Shown: piece after piece, positions 21,870 to 32,101 of the stretch | Layout: every line of letters starts with the position of its first letter | Position numbering within the stretch: the stretch's first letter is position 1 | Assembly: GCA_027576995.1 (NCBI GenBank) | Contig: JANBQC010000220.1 | Span: 1 to 41,464 of the forward strand | Origin: Dimargaris cristalligena | Taxonomy: Eukaryota > Kickxellomycota > Dimargaritomycetes > Dimargaritales > Dimargaritaceae | Direction of reading: 5' to 3' | DNA: 41,464 nucleotides | Position numbers and translations under genes: made by a program | The notes under the pieces: generated by a model | What the model saw: the letters and a program-made list of their open reading frames with translations, nothing else | Told to the model about the DNA's origin: nothing | The model's database searches: none

Positions 21870-23314
21870 GCATCTATCTGGATGGAATGAGCTGAGGGGC
21901 CTCGTCTAAGTTATATCCGGGAAAAGTTAGGCCTGGCGGCTGTATAATGAACCCTTCGTTTGACGAGGGGCATTTCTCTAGTTAAGAATGGATTTCCCTG
22001 CTATTCTCCTATTCACATTTTATTACAAATTGGGTACGGTTGTGCCGAATTCCGCACATGTATAGGTGGTGGGTGGATGTAACAAGGTATCTCTGAATGA
22101 AAGTACCCCGAGTTGTTGTAGCCCTTACCCATCTTTATTCAATGCTGTTCTCTTGTATGCAAATACATTCCAGTCCTACGCCACGCCCCTTTTTCCTTTT
22201 TCCTTGTATCGTCTTTAGATACCAGGCAGTTTTGTTTGTATATCACTCCTCGATCTATGATTTTTCTCCATCAGTAATACCACTGATTCATAAACGATCC
22301 CTTTCCAGTTGACTTGACATACTCTATCGGCGCATATAGGTATATTCTTTTGTTAGGTTGTGAGGGCATGGCGGAGGAGGAGAGCCCCATATATATAACT
22401 CGACTAAAAGGGCCAATTATTTAATTTCTGGAGGTCGGGGATTAACTGCTACGATGTTGGTAGATGAAAAAATCATTGTGGCCCATGGGTGCTGCCCTTC
22501 TAGGGAGTATTTAAGGACTGTGCACCATGTGATTTAGGCTGCCCCCTTTAAAATGAGTATGCACTTATGCAAACCCTTGGCATTTTGACCGCCGTTGCGT
22601 ACCCTAACCACGGTCCGGTGGAAAGCCGTCCTAGGGCAAATAGAAAACGAGGAGACCGACATAGGCGTTGGTAGTATAGAGTAGTGCTCTTAATCGTTAC
22701 GTAATAGACACCGCCTCCAATTAAGGATATAGCTTAGAACCCAATTAATCGCGTGTTAATGGTCCATTAAAGGTGCAAAAATTTAAAAAGGTCGCCTTGG
22801 ATAATGTCGTCATGGCCAAATCTATTATTCTCGCCCGTCGTTGGATGCGGCACGTGCTGGGTTCAATGTCGAGAAATATCCCCGAAAGGCAAGGCAGTAG
22901 TGGTGCGTGTGAGTGAGTGAGTGGAGAGCGAAGATAAGGAGGGGGGGGAATTTGTTAACTGTATTGGCCCGTTCAGTTCCAATCGGGCAATTGCAGGGGC
23001 GCGGGGCGGGGCGGGTAAATAATAGGTGAAAGGGAGATGGGCGCTTCAAACCTAAAAGTCCCTCCTCCTGGTGTACTTTTGGCTACTTTACTTTACCTTC
23101 TTTCCCATTGGTCATCGCCCATTGCGGTTCTTTCTCATTAGCATTGTTTAATAATACACAAGCCAGGCATAATATTATATATACATACGTAGCGGTGCCC
23201 CCGGGGTCTTGTTAGCCGCCGGCTTTTCTTCTTAACACGTCTCTATTCTTTCTAATCCCCTCAAGCCTGACGACACACCTCCAAGGTAGAGAGAAACCTC
23301 TCCCCCCCACCACC
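21870..23314. other. Intergenic region between SERINC and the NT5DC gene
   Basis: No supportable gene. A minus-strand frame (23049-22825) is Pro/His-rich without recognised domains. Bases 22900-23010 include GAGTGAGTGAGTG and G-rich tracts, and 23180-23310 are a T/C-rich leader. Confidence 0.4.
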
Positions 23315-25523
23315 ATGTTGCGCAATACGGTGACGGCCCCCTTCAACCGGGCCTTTCACTCCCTAGTGTCTCGACCCCCGGGTCTATTCACGGGTTCTGC
23401 CTTGATATCCCTTCGATGCCCCAAACCCTCTCGGCTAACAAAGCCTACCCCTCTCCCCTCGGCGACCTCGGTGCGTTGCATGTCGTCCGAAATTGAGTTG
23501 AGCTACTTGACCCAGTACTACCGCGCCCAATTCGAACGGGAAAAGAACTGCATTGAACACGGCACGCCGGCCTCGGCCAGTAGTCTGCAGGAACTGTCCC
23601 AGACCGTCGGGACGGCAATTCGACCCAACGATGTGTAAGTTAAGGAAACCGTTAGGCTGCTTCGTGAATGGGGCTGGTTGGCAGAGGCCTGCATATCCCC
23701 TAGAGGACGGTACACCGCCGTGGGGTATATTACACCTGTTACACCTGCGATGGCTGGTCTTTTTTCCCCCCCTCCAATAGTAATTGGGCACCCATGCCCG
23801 CGCGCCCTGTGCTACGCATTTATTAATCATCCACCCACACACACCCATCGCTGATTGGGCTGGTATTATTATCCTGGTCTTTTAATAATTTATCCAATAC
23901 CGCCTGTAGCTTCCCGAACAACGAAATTCTGCTCAGCCGAGTATCGGTGTACGGGTTCGACTACGACTACACGTTGGCCAACTATACACCGATGCTCCCC
24001 ATCACCATTTACAGCATGCTGCGGGATATGCTGATCGACAAACTGGGCTACCCCCGCGGACTCCGGGCCACCGAATACGACCCCGATTTCGCCATCCGCG
24101 GCCTGCACTATGACTTTGAAACGGGCTGGCTTTTCAAGTTGGATGCTTTCCATAACATCCAAGTCGACGGAGTCCACTACGGGCGCGAAACAATCAAGAA
24201 CCCCGAGGTGGTCATCGACCGGCACCGGGGCAAACACGTGGCCCCGAACTACTTGACGCATAATCTGCATCACCTCAACGATTTGTTCAGTTTGCCCGAG
24301 GCCTGCCTGTTGGCCGACGTGGTTCAGTACTTCTTGGACCATAACATTCCGTTCCATCCGCGCTATTTGGCCGACGATATCCGGGGTATGGCCCAGGTGC
24401 TGCACGGACACGGGGGCATCGGACCCGGACCCCTCCACCAGCGCATCATGGCCAATATCACGGATTATTTGGAACCCAACCCCCGCATTGTGCACTACCT
24501 GGAGAAGCTGAAGGGGAGCGGTAAGAAACTCTTTTTGCTGACCAACAGCAGCTTCGAGTTCGTCGACAAGGGTCTATCGGTAGTGACGGGTCTGGACCGC
24601 TGGATCGATTTGTTTGATGTGGTGATTGTATCGGCGGGTAAACCGGGGTTCTACAATTCCCGACGCCCTTTCCGACGCCTTAATACCCGGTTCACCAGCA
24701 ACGGTAGTACCAGTCCCGGAGTATTAGGAGGAGGAGCAGGAGGAGGAGGGACCTCCTGGGCGTACGTGGATACTCTTCTACCGGGTGAAGTGTACCAGGG
24801 CGGCAATCTCAATTTATTCAGTCAATTCACGGGTTGGTCGGGACACCGGGTCATGTACATTGGCGACCACGTCTTTTCGGACCTCCGTGATCCGACTCTG
24901 CAACAGGGGTGGAAGACCGGAGCCATTATTGACGAACTGCGCCGGGAAATCGGGATCCAGAATACCGAAGGGTACCAACGCATGCGGCAGTGGATGACCC
25001 GGCTGGAACAACTGTTGGGCCAGGCGCAGTCGGCGGTGATGCGGTTGGACGAGGAGGATAATGAGCCGTACCGGGAATATAGTGCGATGCTTGAGTCGTG
25101 GCGTGATGAACGGCGCCGGGTGCGTCGGGCGTCAATGCTGCCGTTTAACCGGCAGTTTGGGTCGGTGTTCCGGGCCCATCAGAATCCGTCGTACTTTGCC
25201 AATAAGGTGATTTCTTTTGCCGATGTGTAAGTTGCTGGAGTGCTGAGGCCGTCTCGTGTTTTCTGTGCCACTCCATCTATTTTTATGATGCATATATCTT
25301 GATAGATAGGTAGATAGATAGATAGATTTACGTGTGTATGCTGAATTCGCCTGATACTATATTGACCGTTTTTACTGGCTTCTCTTACATATTCCCGAAT
25401 ATTCTCTATTTCATTCTACCGCTCAACAGATATACGTCCGATTTGGAAAACCTCGGCAACTACCCGCTAGACTATGTATTTTACCCCGAGCGGTCCTACC
25501 TACCTCATGAGCGTTACCATTAG
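23315..25523 (+). CDS. HAD-family 5'-nucleotidase domain protein (NT5DC-like)
   Basis: Three exons, 23315-23634, 23910-25226 and 25430-25523, encode 576 residues. Both introns (275 and 203 bases) begin GTAAGT, split the codon after its second base, and end TGTAG and AACAG. Without the last one the protein would stop at FADV; splicing gives FADVYTSDLENLGNYPLDYV, as in NT5DC2/3. HAD motif I is YGFDYDYT with Asp124 and Asp126 (nucleophile and acid), motif II includes Thr318-Asn319-Ser320, and motif III is GDHVFSD with Asp426 and Asp431. The first 50 residues are basic and Ser/Pro-rich without acidic residues, so mitochondrial targeting is likely. A Gly-rich insert (GGGAGGGG) lies between motifs II and III. 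The family is related to cytosolic 5'-nucleotidase II, but the substrates of NT5DC proteins are poorly known. Confidence 0.92.
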
Positions 25524-25771
25524 ATTAGTTTCGCAATTCGATCAAGTTCGGATTCTGCCTAAGCCGGCGATAGTACGTTTGATTGATATATATATATATA
25601 AATGTATAAGTGTATGGAGCGGTGTTTTTATTATTCTGGTAAAGTGGAGGATGTAATGGGTAGTATGTAATGAATGGCCTTGTATTCGCGTCTATTATTT
25701 GAAAATGACTCTTTAGGGTTTTGCGCGGTCTACGAGTTAGGCTGACTCTAGTAGCTAATAGGTTAGTAGAC
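25524..25771. other. 3' flank of the NT5DC gene
   Basis: AT-rich trailer with a TATATATATATA tract near 25586-25600. No gene. A GATA-type microsatellite (GATAGATAGATAGA) lies inside intron 2 of the preceding gene, near 25302-25327. Confidence 0.5.
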
Positions 25772-25953
25772 CGAACGTGGGGGGGGGGGTGAATGCGAGG
25801 AAGTAGATCATGTACATGGGGTTAGCTTAATATCGCGATGGTATACCAGATAGTAATGATATGCGGTTGCCTATGAGCCTCCCACGTAGCCGCACATGGG
25901 GTTCTCATTACAGTGCTGATGATGTACGCAGAGCCCCCCCCCCCCCGGTTCGA
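25772..25953. repeat. Poly-G / poly-C inverted pair
   Basis: CGAAC plus a run of 11 Gs (25779-25789) faces a run of 13 Cs (25934-25946) followed by GTTCG. The arms pair with a short mismatch and enclose about 144 bases. Within the loop ACATGGGGTT occurs twice. It could extrude as a hairpin, and the G run could join a quadruplex. No function is assigned. Confidence 0.6.
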
Positions 25954-27728
25954 ATATGCATTAGCCTTGTTATACGGATAATGGCCAATTTAAACATGGG
26001 GGGCTTTAGTTTTAGTGGGAGGTTGTGGCCGATTTGAAGCGGGGATTGGCCGGAAGATCGAGATGAGATAGTAGGAGAAGGCCATGGAAGGTGATTATAT
26101 ATCGACCCAAGTGAGTCATTTTAGGGCAGTAATCGCTACTATATTGTCAATACTAGCTAGTGTACATTCCTCGTGCACATCCGTTTGGCCATACCAGCCA
26201 ATCGAACAGGTCTAGTTCGGCTCCGCTTTATACTTGGCAATGGGAACAACGACAAGCCCTTGTTCTCTTTACAGTAGTTGACATACATGCCCAGATAGAG
26301 GAGCCACACTGTGGATTAAGGGGGTGGGGAATATTTAGTATCACACGCGCAGAGAGGGTGAGTGGGAGACACTACTAAACTCCTTTTATTCATACACCCT
26401 ATGCCGAATAGAGGAGAGCTGAGCGAGTGTATATGCTTAAGATTTGCTATAGATATATATATTCTATTTTTTTTAATTTATATTACATTGTTACTTATGA
26501 TTTTTTTTAGCGCAACCAAAAAAAAAAAAAACTGGTGACGGAGTGAACTTAGCTTAGTCCAAATTGAGCGCTGATTGGTTACCACATTTCGATTGACCAG
26601 TACCCACATGTTGCGGGGATAATTTTTTTTCCCATGGACCGAATATTTTTTACCGTGTACCTATTGCTTTAGGGTTAGGGTATTGGTGTGTGGTAGTCAA
26701 TGGCGGGAAGGAAAGAAGGAAAAAAAAAAGAGAGCCGGAAATCGGCAATTGTGTGGTAAGTCAGGGTAGGAGTTATCAGGCGGGTTTCACTCGCCCTCTC
26801 CCCGTCCCTTCTCTTTCTTTCTGTCATTTTTTTTATTTGACTGAACGGGTTTTTGAAATAAAACTTGGTTGGAATATCGACGTAAACGGGCGAAGTACCA
26901 CCCATCGACCCCGCGTGTCTTAATAACCCTCGCGGTCGTTTCTACGTCGTCCACACCACCTCCTCTCTCCTTCTCTCGTACGCAACAGTCGGCTAGACCC
27001 CCGCGTGTTCGACAGCCCATACATAGCATATACCCTCTTTGTGGCCTAGGCAGTTCGAATATACTCCCGTTTAATTACTCATCGCAATAGCCGCAACCTC
27101 AACCTCCAAACAAAAGGTCACCCTTAGACTTGGCGCCCTACGGCGAGGTAGATTCCCTTCTCAATTCTATTCAATTCTATTACATTCGAGCCTCATTCGC
27201 GTTAGTTAGTCGTACACTTGGTGAGGAGGCCCCTTCCCTCTCCCGCGCATACAAACACGCCCCCACTTTCCACTGCTGCGCCCCACGCCATTGGAGTCCA
27301 TCGATATTACGACAATTAGCAGCTATATTAGTAGATATACTACCGCATATAATCCATCAGGTAAACTCCTCTCCAATTTAATTTTAGCTGCCATTGGATA
27401 GTCCACATCCCCCCTTCGATATACCTGGCCCGCCCGGGGATGGTGTCACAGCAGTGTATAGTATAATCCCCCAATTTACCCATTCAGGGTTGCCCCAACC
27501 TGTCAACCGCCATGGCCCTATTATTACACTGCCTATTTATCCAAGTAGCAGCCAGCTTAATCCCTCTACACACCCCACCTTTGCAGCCTGCCGATATACC
27601 AGGTGGTATGTCACATCGCCTACCCTACCCTACCCTAACCACCCCCTCTTCCCTGCTATATGCCTCTGCTATCCTGATCCCTGCCGCCATAGCTAATACC
27701 ACCACCGTACCTATTCAAAAACTAGGTA
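25954..27728. other. Long region upstream of the C2H2 factor
   Basis: No clear gene. Homopolymer runs stand out: T8 and A14 at 26500-26531 and T8 near 26622. From about 26930 it is C-rich and open in several frames (27130-27381, 27394-27696, 27512-27784), as in a long leader or promoter. A frame joined to the C2H2 gene by splicing could not be made, because the one plausible intron (27726-27800) would join a frame that carries a stop. Confidence 0.4.
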
Positions 27729-29894
27729 ATGAGCGAAATCATACTGAAAGGGTCGGTCCGTTCCTGGGGCCAATCGAGTGGTGACACTAAGCATCCGCAG
27801 ATGCCTACCACTGCCTCTTTCCAAGGCCCCTCTACCACACCACGCATCCCGCTGTTGATTGCTGCTCCCCGCCACGTGTCGCCCTCCTTGCTTCCCTCCT
27901 CTTTGTCACCGTCGCCCAGTCCCACTAAACCCCACCCGCCCACGGATCTCCGCCCAATTCACCCCGCCATCCCAGGATGGTTTCATCCAGCCGACGGTGC
28001 TTTGTTGCTCAATTCTTCTACTAGCCCACGGAAACCAACCAATTCGGCTTCGGTGGCGGCCACCCAGCGGTCTGGGCATGGTTATAACTCCACCAGCGGT
28101 GGAGGGGGCTCGTCCAATGCTAATGGCTCACATTCCTATAGCGGAAACGGGCGAACACCCACAGATTCGAATCACGCGGGAAATACTAATGGCGGTAGAG
28201 AGGAAGGAAAAGGGGGCGACAGTAGTGGCAGCAGTGGTGGAAATAACCAGAGGTCTGGTAATCGCCGTGATCACTCCAACGACGACTCAGACGATGGAGA
28301 CACGAATAATTCCCGGGACCCCAATGCCAAACGCCAGCGCTGCTACCCGTGTCTCGAACCCGCCTGCGGTAAAATGTTCTACCAACGGGCCCATCTCAAG
28401 ATCCACGAACGGTCCCACACCGGTTACCGCCCCTACAAGTGCAGTTTCGAGGACTGTGACAAGTCATTCACCCAGCTGGGTAACCTCAAGACCCACGAGC
28501 GGCGGCACACGGGCGAACGGCCCTACAAATGCTGCCACGAGGGCTGTGGCAAGGGCTTTTCCCAGCTCGGTAATTTGCGTACCCACGAGCGGACCCACCT
28601 TAACGTGAAGCCCTTCTTTTGTGATATTGACGGGTGCTCCAAGCAGTTCACCCAGATGGGCAATCTGCGCACCCATCAGCGTAAGGTGCATTCCATTGAA
28701 TTTAGCCCTACTGCCACAAAATCCCCCGCCCCTCCGTCCGGCAAAGACTCAGGCATCTCCCCAGCTGCCCCTGATACGCCGTCTAAGCCTCCACGGGTCA
28801 ACCGGAAACGCGCCAAGAAGAATCCCGCCCCATCTACTACCCCTGTCAAAACACCGGCCCTCGCCGCGAATACATCCGCACCCGTCCCGCAAAATACCCC
28901 GAGGGGGGGCACCAATGTGGGCTCGTTCATCATCGCTAAGTCTGAACCTGATATCAGCAGTTTGGCACACTCCGAACCCTACCTAAAAATGGAAGTGACC
29001 ATGCCCGCCCCTACGAATTTGAGCCCACACCCACCCCCAATCGGCACTACTACTGCTTCCACTGTCACCCCTCAACTGCCTAATTCCCATGTCAATACGA
29101 TGGCATTAGGAGGTGCCATGTCCACTCCACTGTCCACTGTGTCGCCCGTTACCATGAGTGCCACTAATAGCAACCATACTAACGCCCCCCATAACGGTAC
29201 TGCGGTACCTAATCAATTGGCGGGGGGGCAAACTCATGAGCAGAGTGCTGAATTACTCAAGAGCCTCAAGGGTCTTCTCGAACGGCGTCAACAACTCGAG
29301 GCGTCGGCTAATCAGTACGTGGGCGCTGTTGATTCATCTATGACTACCCCTAGTGCAACGATGGCAGCGGCGCCTGCCGGAGGAGGAGGTGGAATTTCGG
29401 TCACCAATTCGCCGGCCCTTAATTCGTTTCAGCAACATCCTAGTCCAAATCATCACCACCATCACCCCCAGACGCAACCCCAGCAGTCACTCCCGCCCCA
29501 CACCCACGCTCACCCCATGATGGCAGTCCCCCAGACTAACCGATCGCAGTCACAGCAGCCAGCTCCACCTACAACAGCCCAAATCGCCGGGGCCCTACCG
29601 GCCCTCCCGGTGGGAAGCTCGGTTAGTGTGGGTTCGCCCTATGCGGAGGTTAATGTCAATTCTACCGCAAGTTTGACCGGTCTTCCAGTGGTAATGGTGT
29701 CCCAATCACAGATGACTGCTACTATCCAGCAACAGCAACAGCAACACCACCGCCAACAGCTTTTGTTTCAGCAACAGCGACAACAGCAGCAACAGCACCA
29801 ACAACAACCCCAGCACCAACAGCAACCCCATAATCAGGCCATCGCACAAGCACAGGTCCAAATGCAGTCCAATCACCCCTATTTTTGCCAGTGA
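27729..29894 (+). CDS. C2H2 zinc-finger transcription factor, four fingers
   Basis: Predicted 721 residues. Four tandem fingers with four residues between the cysteines: C208-C213-H226-H230, C238-C243-H256-H260, C268-C273-H286-H290, and C298-C303-H316-H321. Linkers HTGYRPY and HTGERPY are canonical, and FTQLGNLKTHERRHTGERPY is typical of fungal nuclear C2H2 factors. Residues 1-200 are Ser/Pro/Gly-rich and disordered, followed by a basic patch. After the fingers come PVNRKRAKK (possible nuclear signal), a short helix SLKGLLERRQQLEAS, His repeats and a Gln-rich C terminus, as in activation domains. It has no signal peptide, unlike the secreted finger proteins here. The start is uncertain: ATG 27729 directly follows an in-frame TAG, and GTAATG (27726) with CCGCAG (27800) could bound a leader intron, making Met25 at 27801 the start. 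Confidence 0.88.
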   Translation: MSEIILKGSVRSWGQSSGDTKHPQMPTTASFQGPSTTPRIPLLIAAPRHVSPSLLPSSLSPSPSPTKPHPPTDLRPIHPAIPGWFHPADGALLLNSSTSPRKPTNSASVAATQRSGHGYNSTSGGGGSSNANGSHSYSGNGRTPTDSNHAGNTNGGREEGKGGDSSGSSGGNNQRSGNRRDHSNDDSDDGDTNNSRDPNAKRQRCYPCLEPACGKMFYQRAHLKIHERSHTGYRPYKCSFEDCDKSFTQLGNLKTHERRHTGERPYKCCHEGCGKGFSQLGNLRTHERTHLNVKPFFCDIDGCSKQFTQMGNLRTHQRKVHSIEFSPTATKSPAPPSGKDSGISPAAPDTPSKPPRVNRKRAKKNPAPSTTPVKTPALAANTSAPVPQNTPRGGTNVGSFIIAKSEPDISSLAHSEPYLKMEVTMPAPTNLSPHPPPIGTTTASTVTPQLPNSHVNTMALGGAMSTPLSTVSPVTMSATNSNHTNAPHNGTAVPNQLAGGQTHEQSAELLKSLKGLLERRQQLEASANQYVGAVDSSMTTPSATMAAAPAGGGGGISVTNSPALNSFQQHPSPNHHHHHPQTQPQQSLPPHTHAHPMMAVPQTNRSQSQQPAPPTTAQIAGALPALPVGSSVSVGSPYAEVNVNSTASLTGLPVVMVSQSQMTATIQQQQQQHHRQQLLFQQQRQQQQQHQQQPQHQQQPHNQAIAQAQVQMQSNHPYFCQ

Positions 29895-31801
29895 TCGGGC
29901 ATCCATTGTATGACTCTGCTTCTGCTGGGAGAATAGGACTATACTAGTGGATGGGAATATTTTTTAGCTAAAAATGTCTACTTTGGTATTTTATATTTTG
30001 GGTGGCTGCTGACTAATACATCTATATTTTATTTTGGGTTGGGTTGGGTTGGTTATTTCTGCGGTACTTTACCACCCACCCACCTTCCATACTCCGTCTC
30101 GGCATCTCCTGCTGGTCGAATACCACCATGCTACCTACCTATCTATTAATTGCATGTCAGTGAGATTGCATATTTGTTTGGGGTTAAGCTAATTTATTGG
30201 ACCCACCAACCCCCAGGGCCAACCGTGTTCTTAATTTTAGATCACACTCGCCTATAGTTGAGCATGGTTTTTTTAAAAAAATTATTATTCGAATAGCATC
30301 CCTTAGTTCAGTGAGTGGCACTGCCCCTAAATCACACCTGAATCATATACAGCTTTTGTGAATCCCCACATTACACGTATAATGTTGCCTTTCGTAGTAC
30401 ACCGCCAATCCCCACAGAAATAGAATCCCCTCCCCTTCCACCCCCCCGGCCTTTCTCGCTTCGTCCTCTGCGTCGGGCAATTTTCGTGTCTTAGTTACAG
30501 CTGTCTACTTTACCTGTAACCAATTCCCTGGACTTCTCCACACACACACAGCCCCTCTCCTCACTTCCTTTATGTGCCTCCGATTCCTAATCGCACTTCG
30601 ATCATCCCGTTTCGAGAGATCAGGGCGGTGGATACAAACAAGTGAGTAATAACCACTGTTAATATAAACCATTTCGAAATATATATTCTATAGTTTTTCT
30701 AGATACTGAGTATTTAATGTAAAGTAAAGTGTAAAATGTGAATGTAAACATATAGATTGAACATGGCTTACGTGTGAGTACAAGCATAGAGTACTCGGGT
30801 AAATATCTCACAAGATGAGGTATTTCGCATTGAGTAATATATTGGCAAAAATACTTTATTCTAGACGTAGATTGCTAACGAACTTCGCATCAGTTTTAGC
30901 CGGCAGAGCTAATAATGGGGAGCGTCGAGTTGCTGTGGCTTATTTAGTATACATAGATGGCATTTCGCCCCGGTATAGGCCAATCTAAAATATCTAGCTA
31001 GTAATCCGGAGACATTTAATAGTTTAAAATATTAGATACATGTATGTCTGATCACACCCTTCACTAAGCAGAAATACCATGGCTCGGGCTTAGTGAGTGT
31101 TATGTTTTCCCTGTACTGGATTTTGTAACTTTCTAATTGATTTATCGAAGCGGTTAATTGATAGTTCGTAAGTCATTTATGAAAGGATATGAATGGTCCA
31201 GGATAAACCTTTTTAGAGAAGTTCCAATAAGTTACTTTAATACTACCCGAAGATGAATAGGGATGAGGGGGAGGACTATCTGGCCCGCAAAAGAGGTGTG
31301 GTAAAATGTTGAGAGTATTTGGGCAGGGTTGCATATATCTTCATAAAATATATCATTCTATGTGGACCAGAGCTGAACCAGTTCTGAAATATACCTCACT
31401 GGAAATCAAGCATGTTGCCAAGACCCAGGGGAGATAGTCCCGAAACGAGGTAAGGGATGAAGGGGGGGGAGAGGGAGTTCCAGGAGGAAAGCGGTGCTAT
31501 GTTGCAACAACTGTGCCATGACTGACCCCCACATCCCCCAGGTCAGTTCAATACCGACCGACACTGCCCATCCCATGGATTTTTTGAGCTAATAGGACGA
31601 GTAAGTAGAGGTAAGAGTTACTCCGCTTCAATTTGCTTTATTAAAAATAAGTAGTTGAGAAGTACAACAGTCCAAAGGGAGAGGAAAACGGTTGTCTTTA
31701 TATTCTCATATATATATATATATATATATTTGGGGAGGGGGACCCTTACATCTGTCTTTCTATCCACTTTCTTCCAAGTACGGGCGCGTGTACATACTGG
31801 A
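29895..31801. other. Intergenic region after the C2H2 factor
   Basis: The trailer contains a GGGTT repeat (30033-30052) and AT-rich DNA. A C-rich leader-like segment lies at 30400-30600 and feeds the uncertain two-exon model listed separately. An AT dinucleotide tract occupies 31708-31730, just 3' of the secreted one-finger gene. Confidence 0.4.
30572..30988 (+). CDS. Very uncertain two-exon mini-gene
   Basis: An ATG after a long C/T-rich leader opens a 70-base exon (30572-30641) ending at a good donor, GTGAGT. The best acceptor, TTTTAG at 30899, opens a frame to a TAA at 30986-30988 in the matching phase. The product would be 52 residues, basic, with no recognised domain. A phase match has a one-in-three chance by luck, and the leader could equally belong to a non-coding exon. 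Confidence 0.15.
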
Positions 31802-32101
31802 CTATGAACCAAACAAATGATCCAACTGGTGCTGGGCCCAGTCCCGTTTGGTATCGAAGGTAATACCGCAGAGTTTACATTTCCAACTGCCGTTGGTATT
31901 ATAGTTTCGGCCCGGACGAGAAAACCTTTCGGAGGTGGCCCCATGGAAAGAGGAGGCGGTGGCCTGATTCACCACCGGCAGGTCGATTGAGTAGTGGTCA
32001 TGATCGGGGCTATTCATACCGGTGGGGGAGGCGACGGCGGTAGCGGACATGGAGATCAAGGTAACCAAAATGGCCCAAGTGGACACTGGGAGGAACTGCA
32101 T
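31802..32101 (-). CDS. Secreted protein with a single C2H2 finger
   Basis: Predicted 99 residues, no family recognised. Residues 1-25 are a clear signal peptide (core WAILVTLISMSATAV, cleavage after AVA before SPTG). A short His/Asp-rich stretch with DHYSIDLPV follows, then a Ser/Arg/Asn-rich spacer. The C terminus is one complete finger: Cys75, Cys78, His91, His95 (C-x2-C-x12-H-x3-H), ending four residues later. There are no other cysteines. The DYHIEMPV stretch of the frame at 35834-36034 resembles DHYSIDLPV, so the two may be related. A TATATATATATA tract about 210 bases upstream could be its TATA box. It differs from the two-finger family in size and lacks their QPxTI motif. Confidence 0.7.
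   Translation of the reverse strand: MQFLPVSTWAILVTLISMSATAVASPTGMNSPDHDHYSIDLPVVNQATASSFHGATSERFSRPGRNYNTNGSWKCKLCGITFDTKRDWAQHQLDHLFGS

Noticed and set aside
23890..24495. 201-codon frame antisense to the NT5DC gene
   Set aside because: It is a shadow; the plus strand carries the complete HAD motifs.
25940..25960. GGTTCGAAT resembling a tRNA T-loop
   Set aside because: No pairing T-stem follows and no D-arm, anticodon arm or acceptor stem can be built around it.
26669..26683. TTAGGG-like repeats, and GGGTT repeats at 30033-30052
   Set aside because: Only two to four units occur within ordinary spacer DNA; this is not a telomere.
27394..27784. Upstream coding exon for the C2H2 factor
   Set aside because: Joining through GTAATG/CCGCAG would require the frame that contains a TAG immediately before the donor, so no coding join works.
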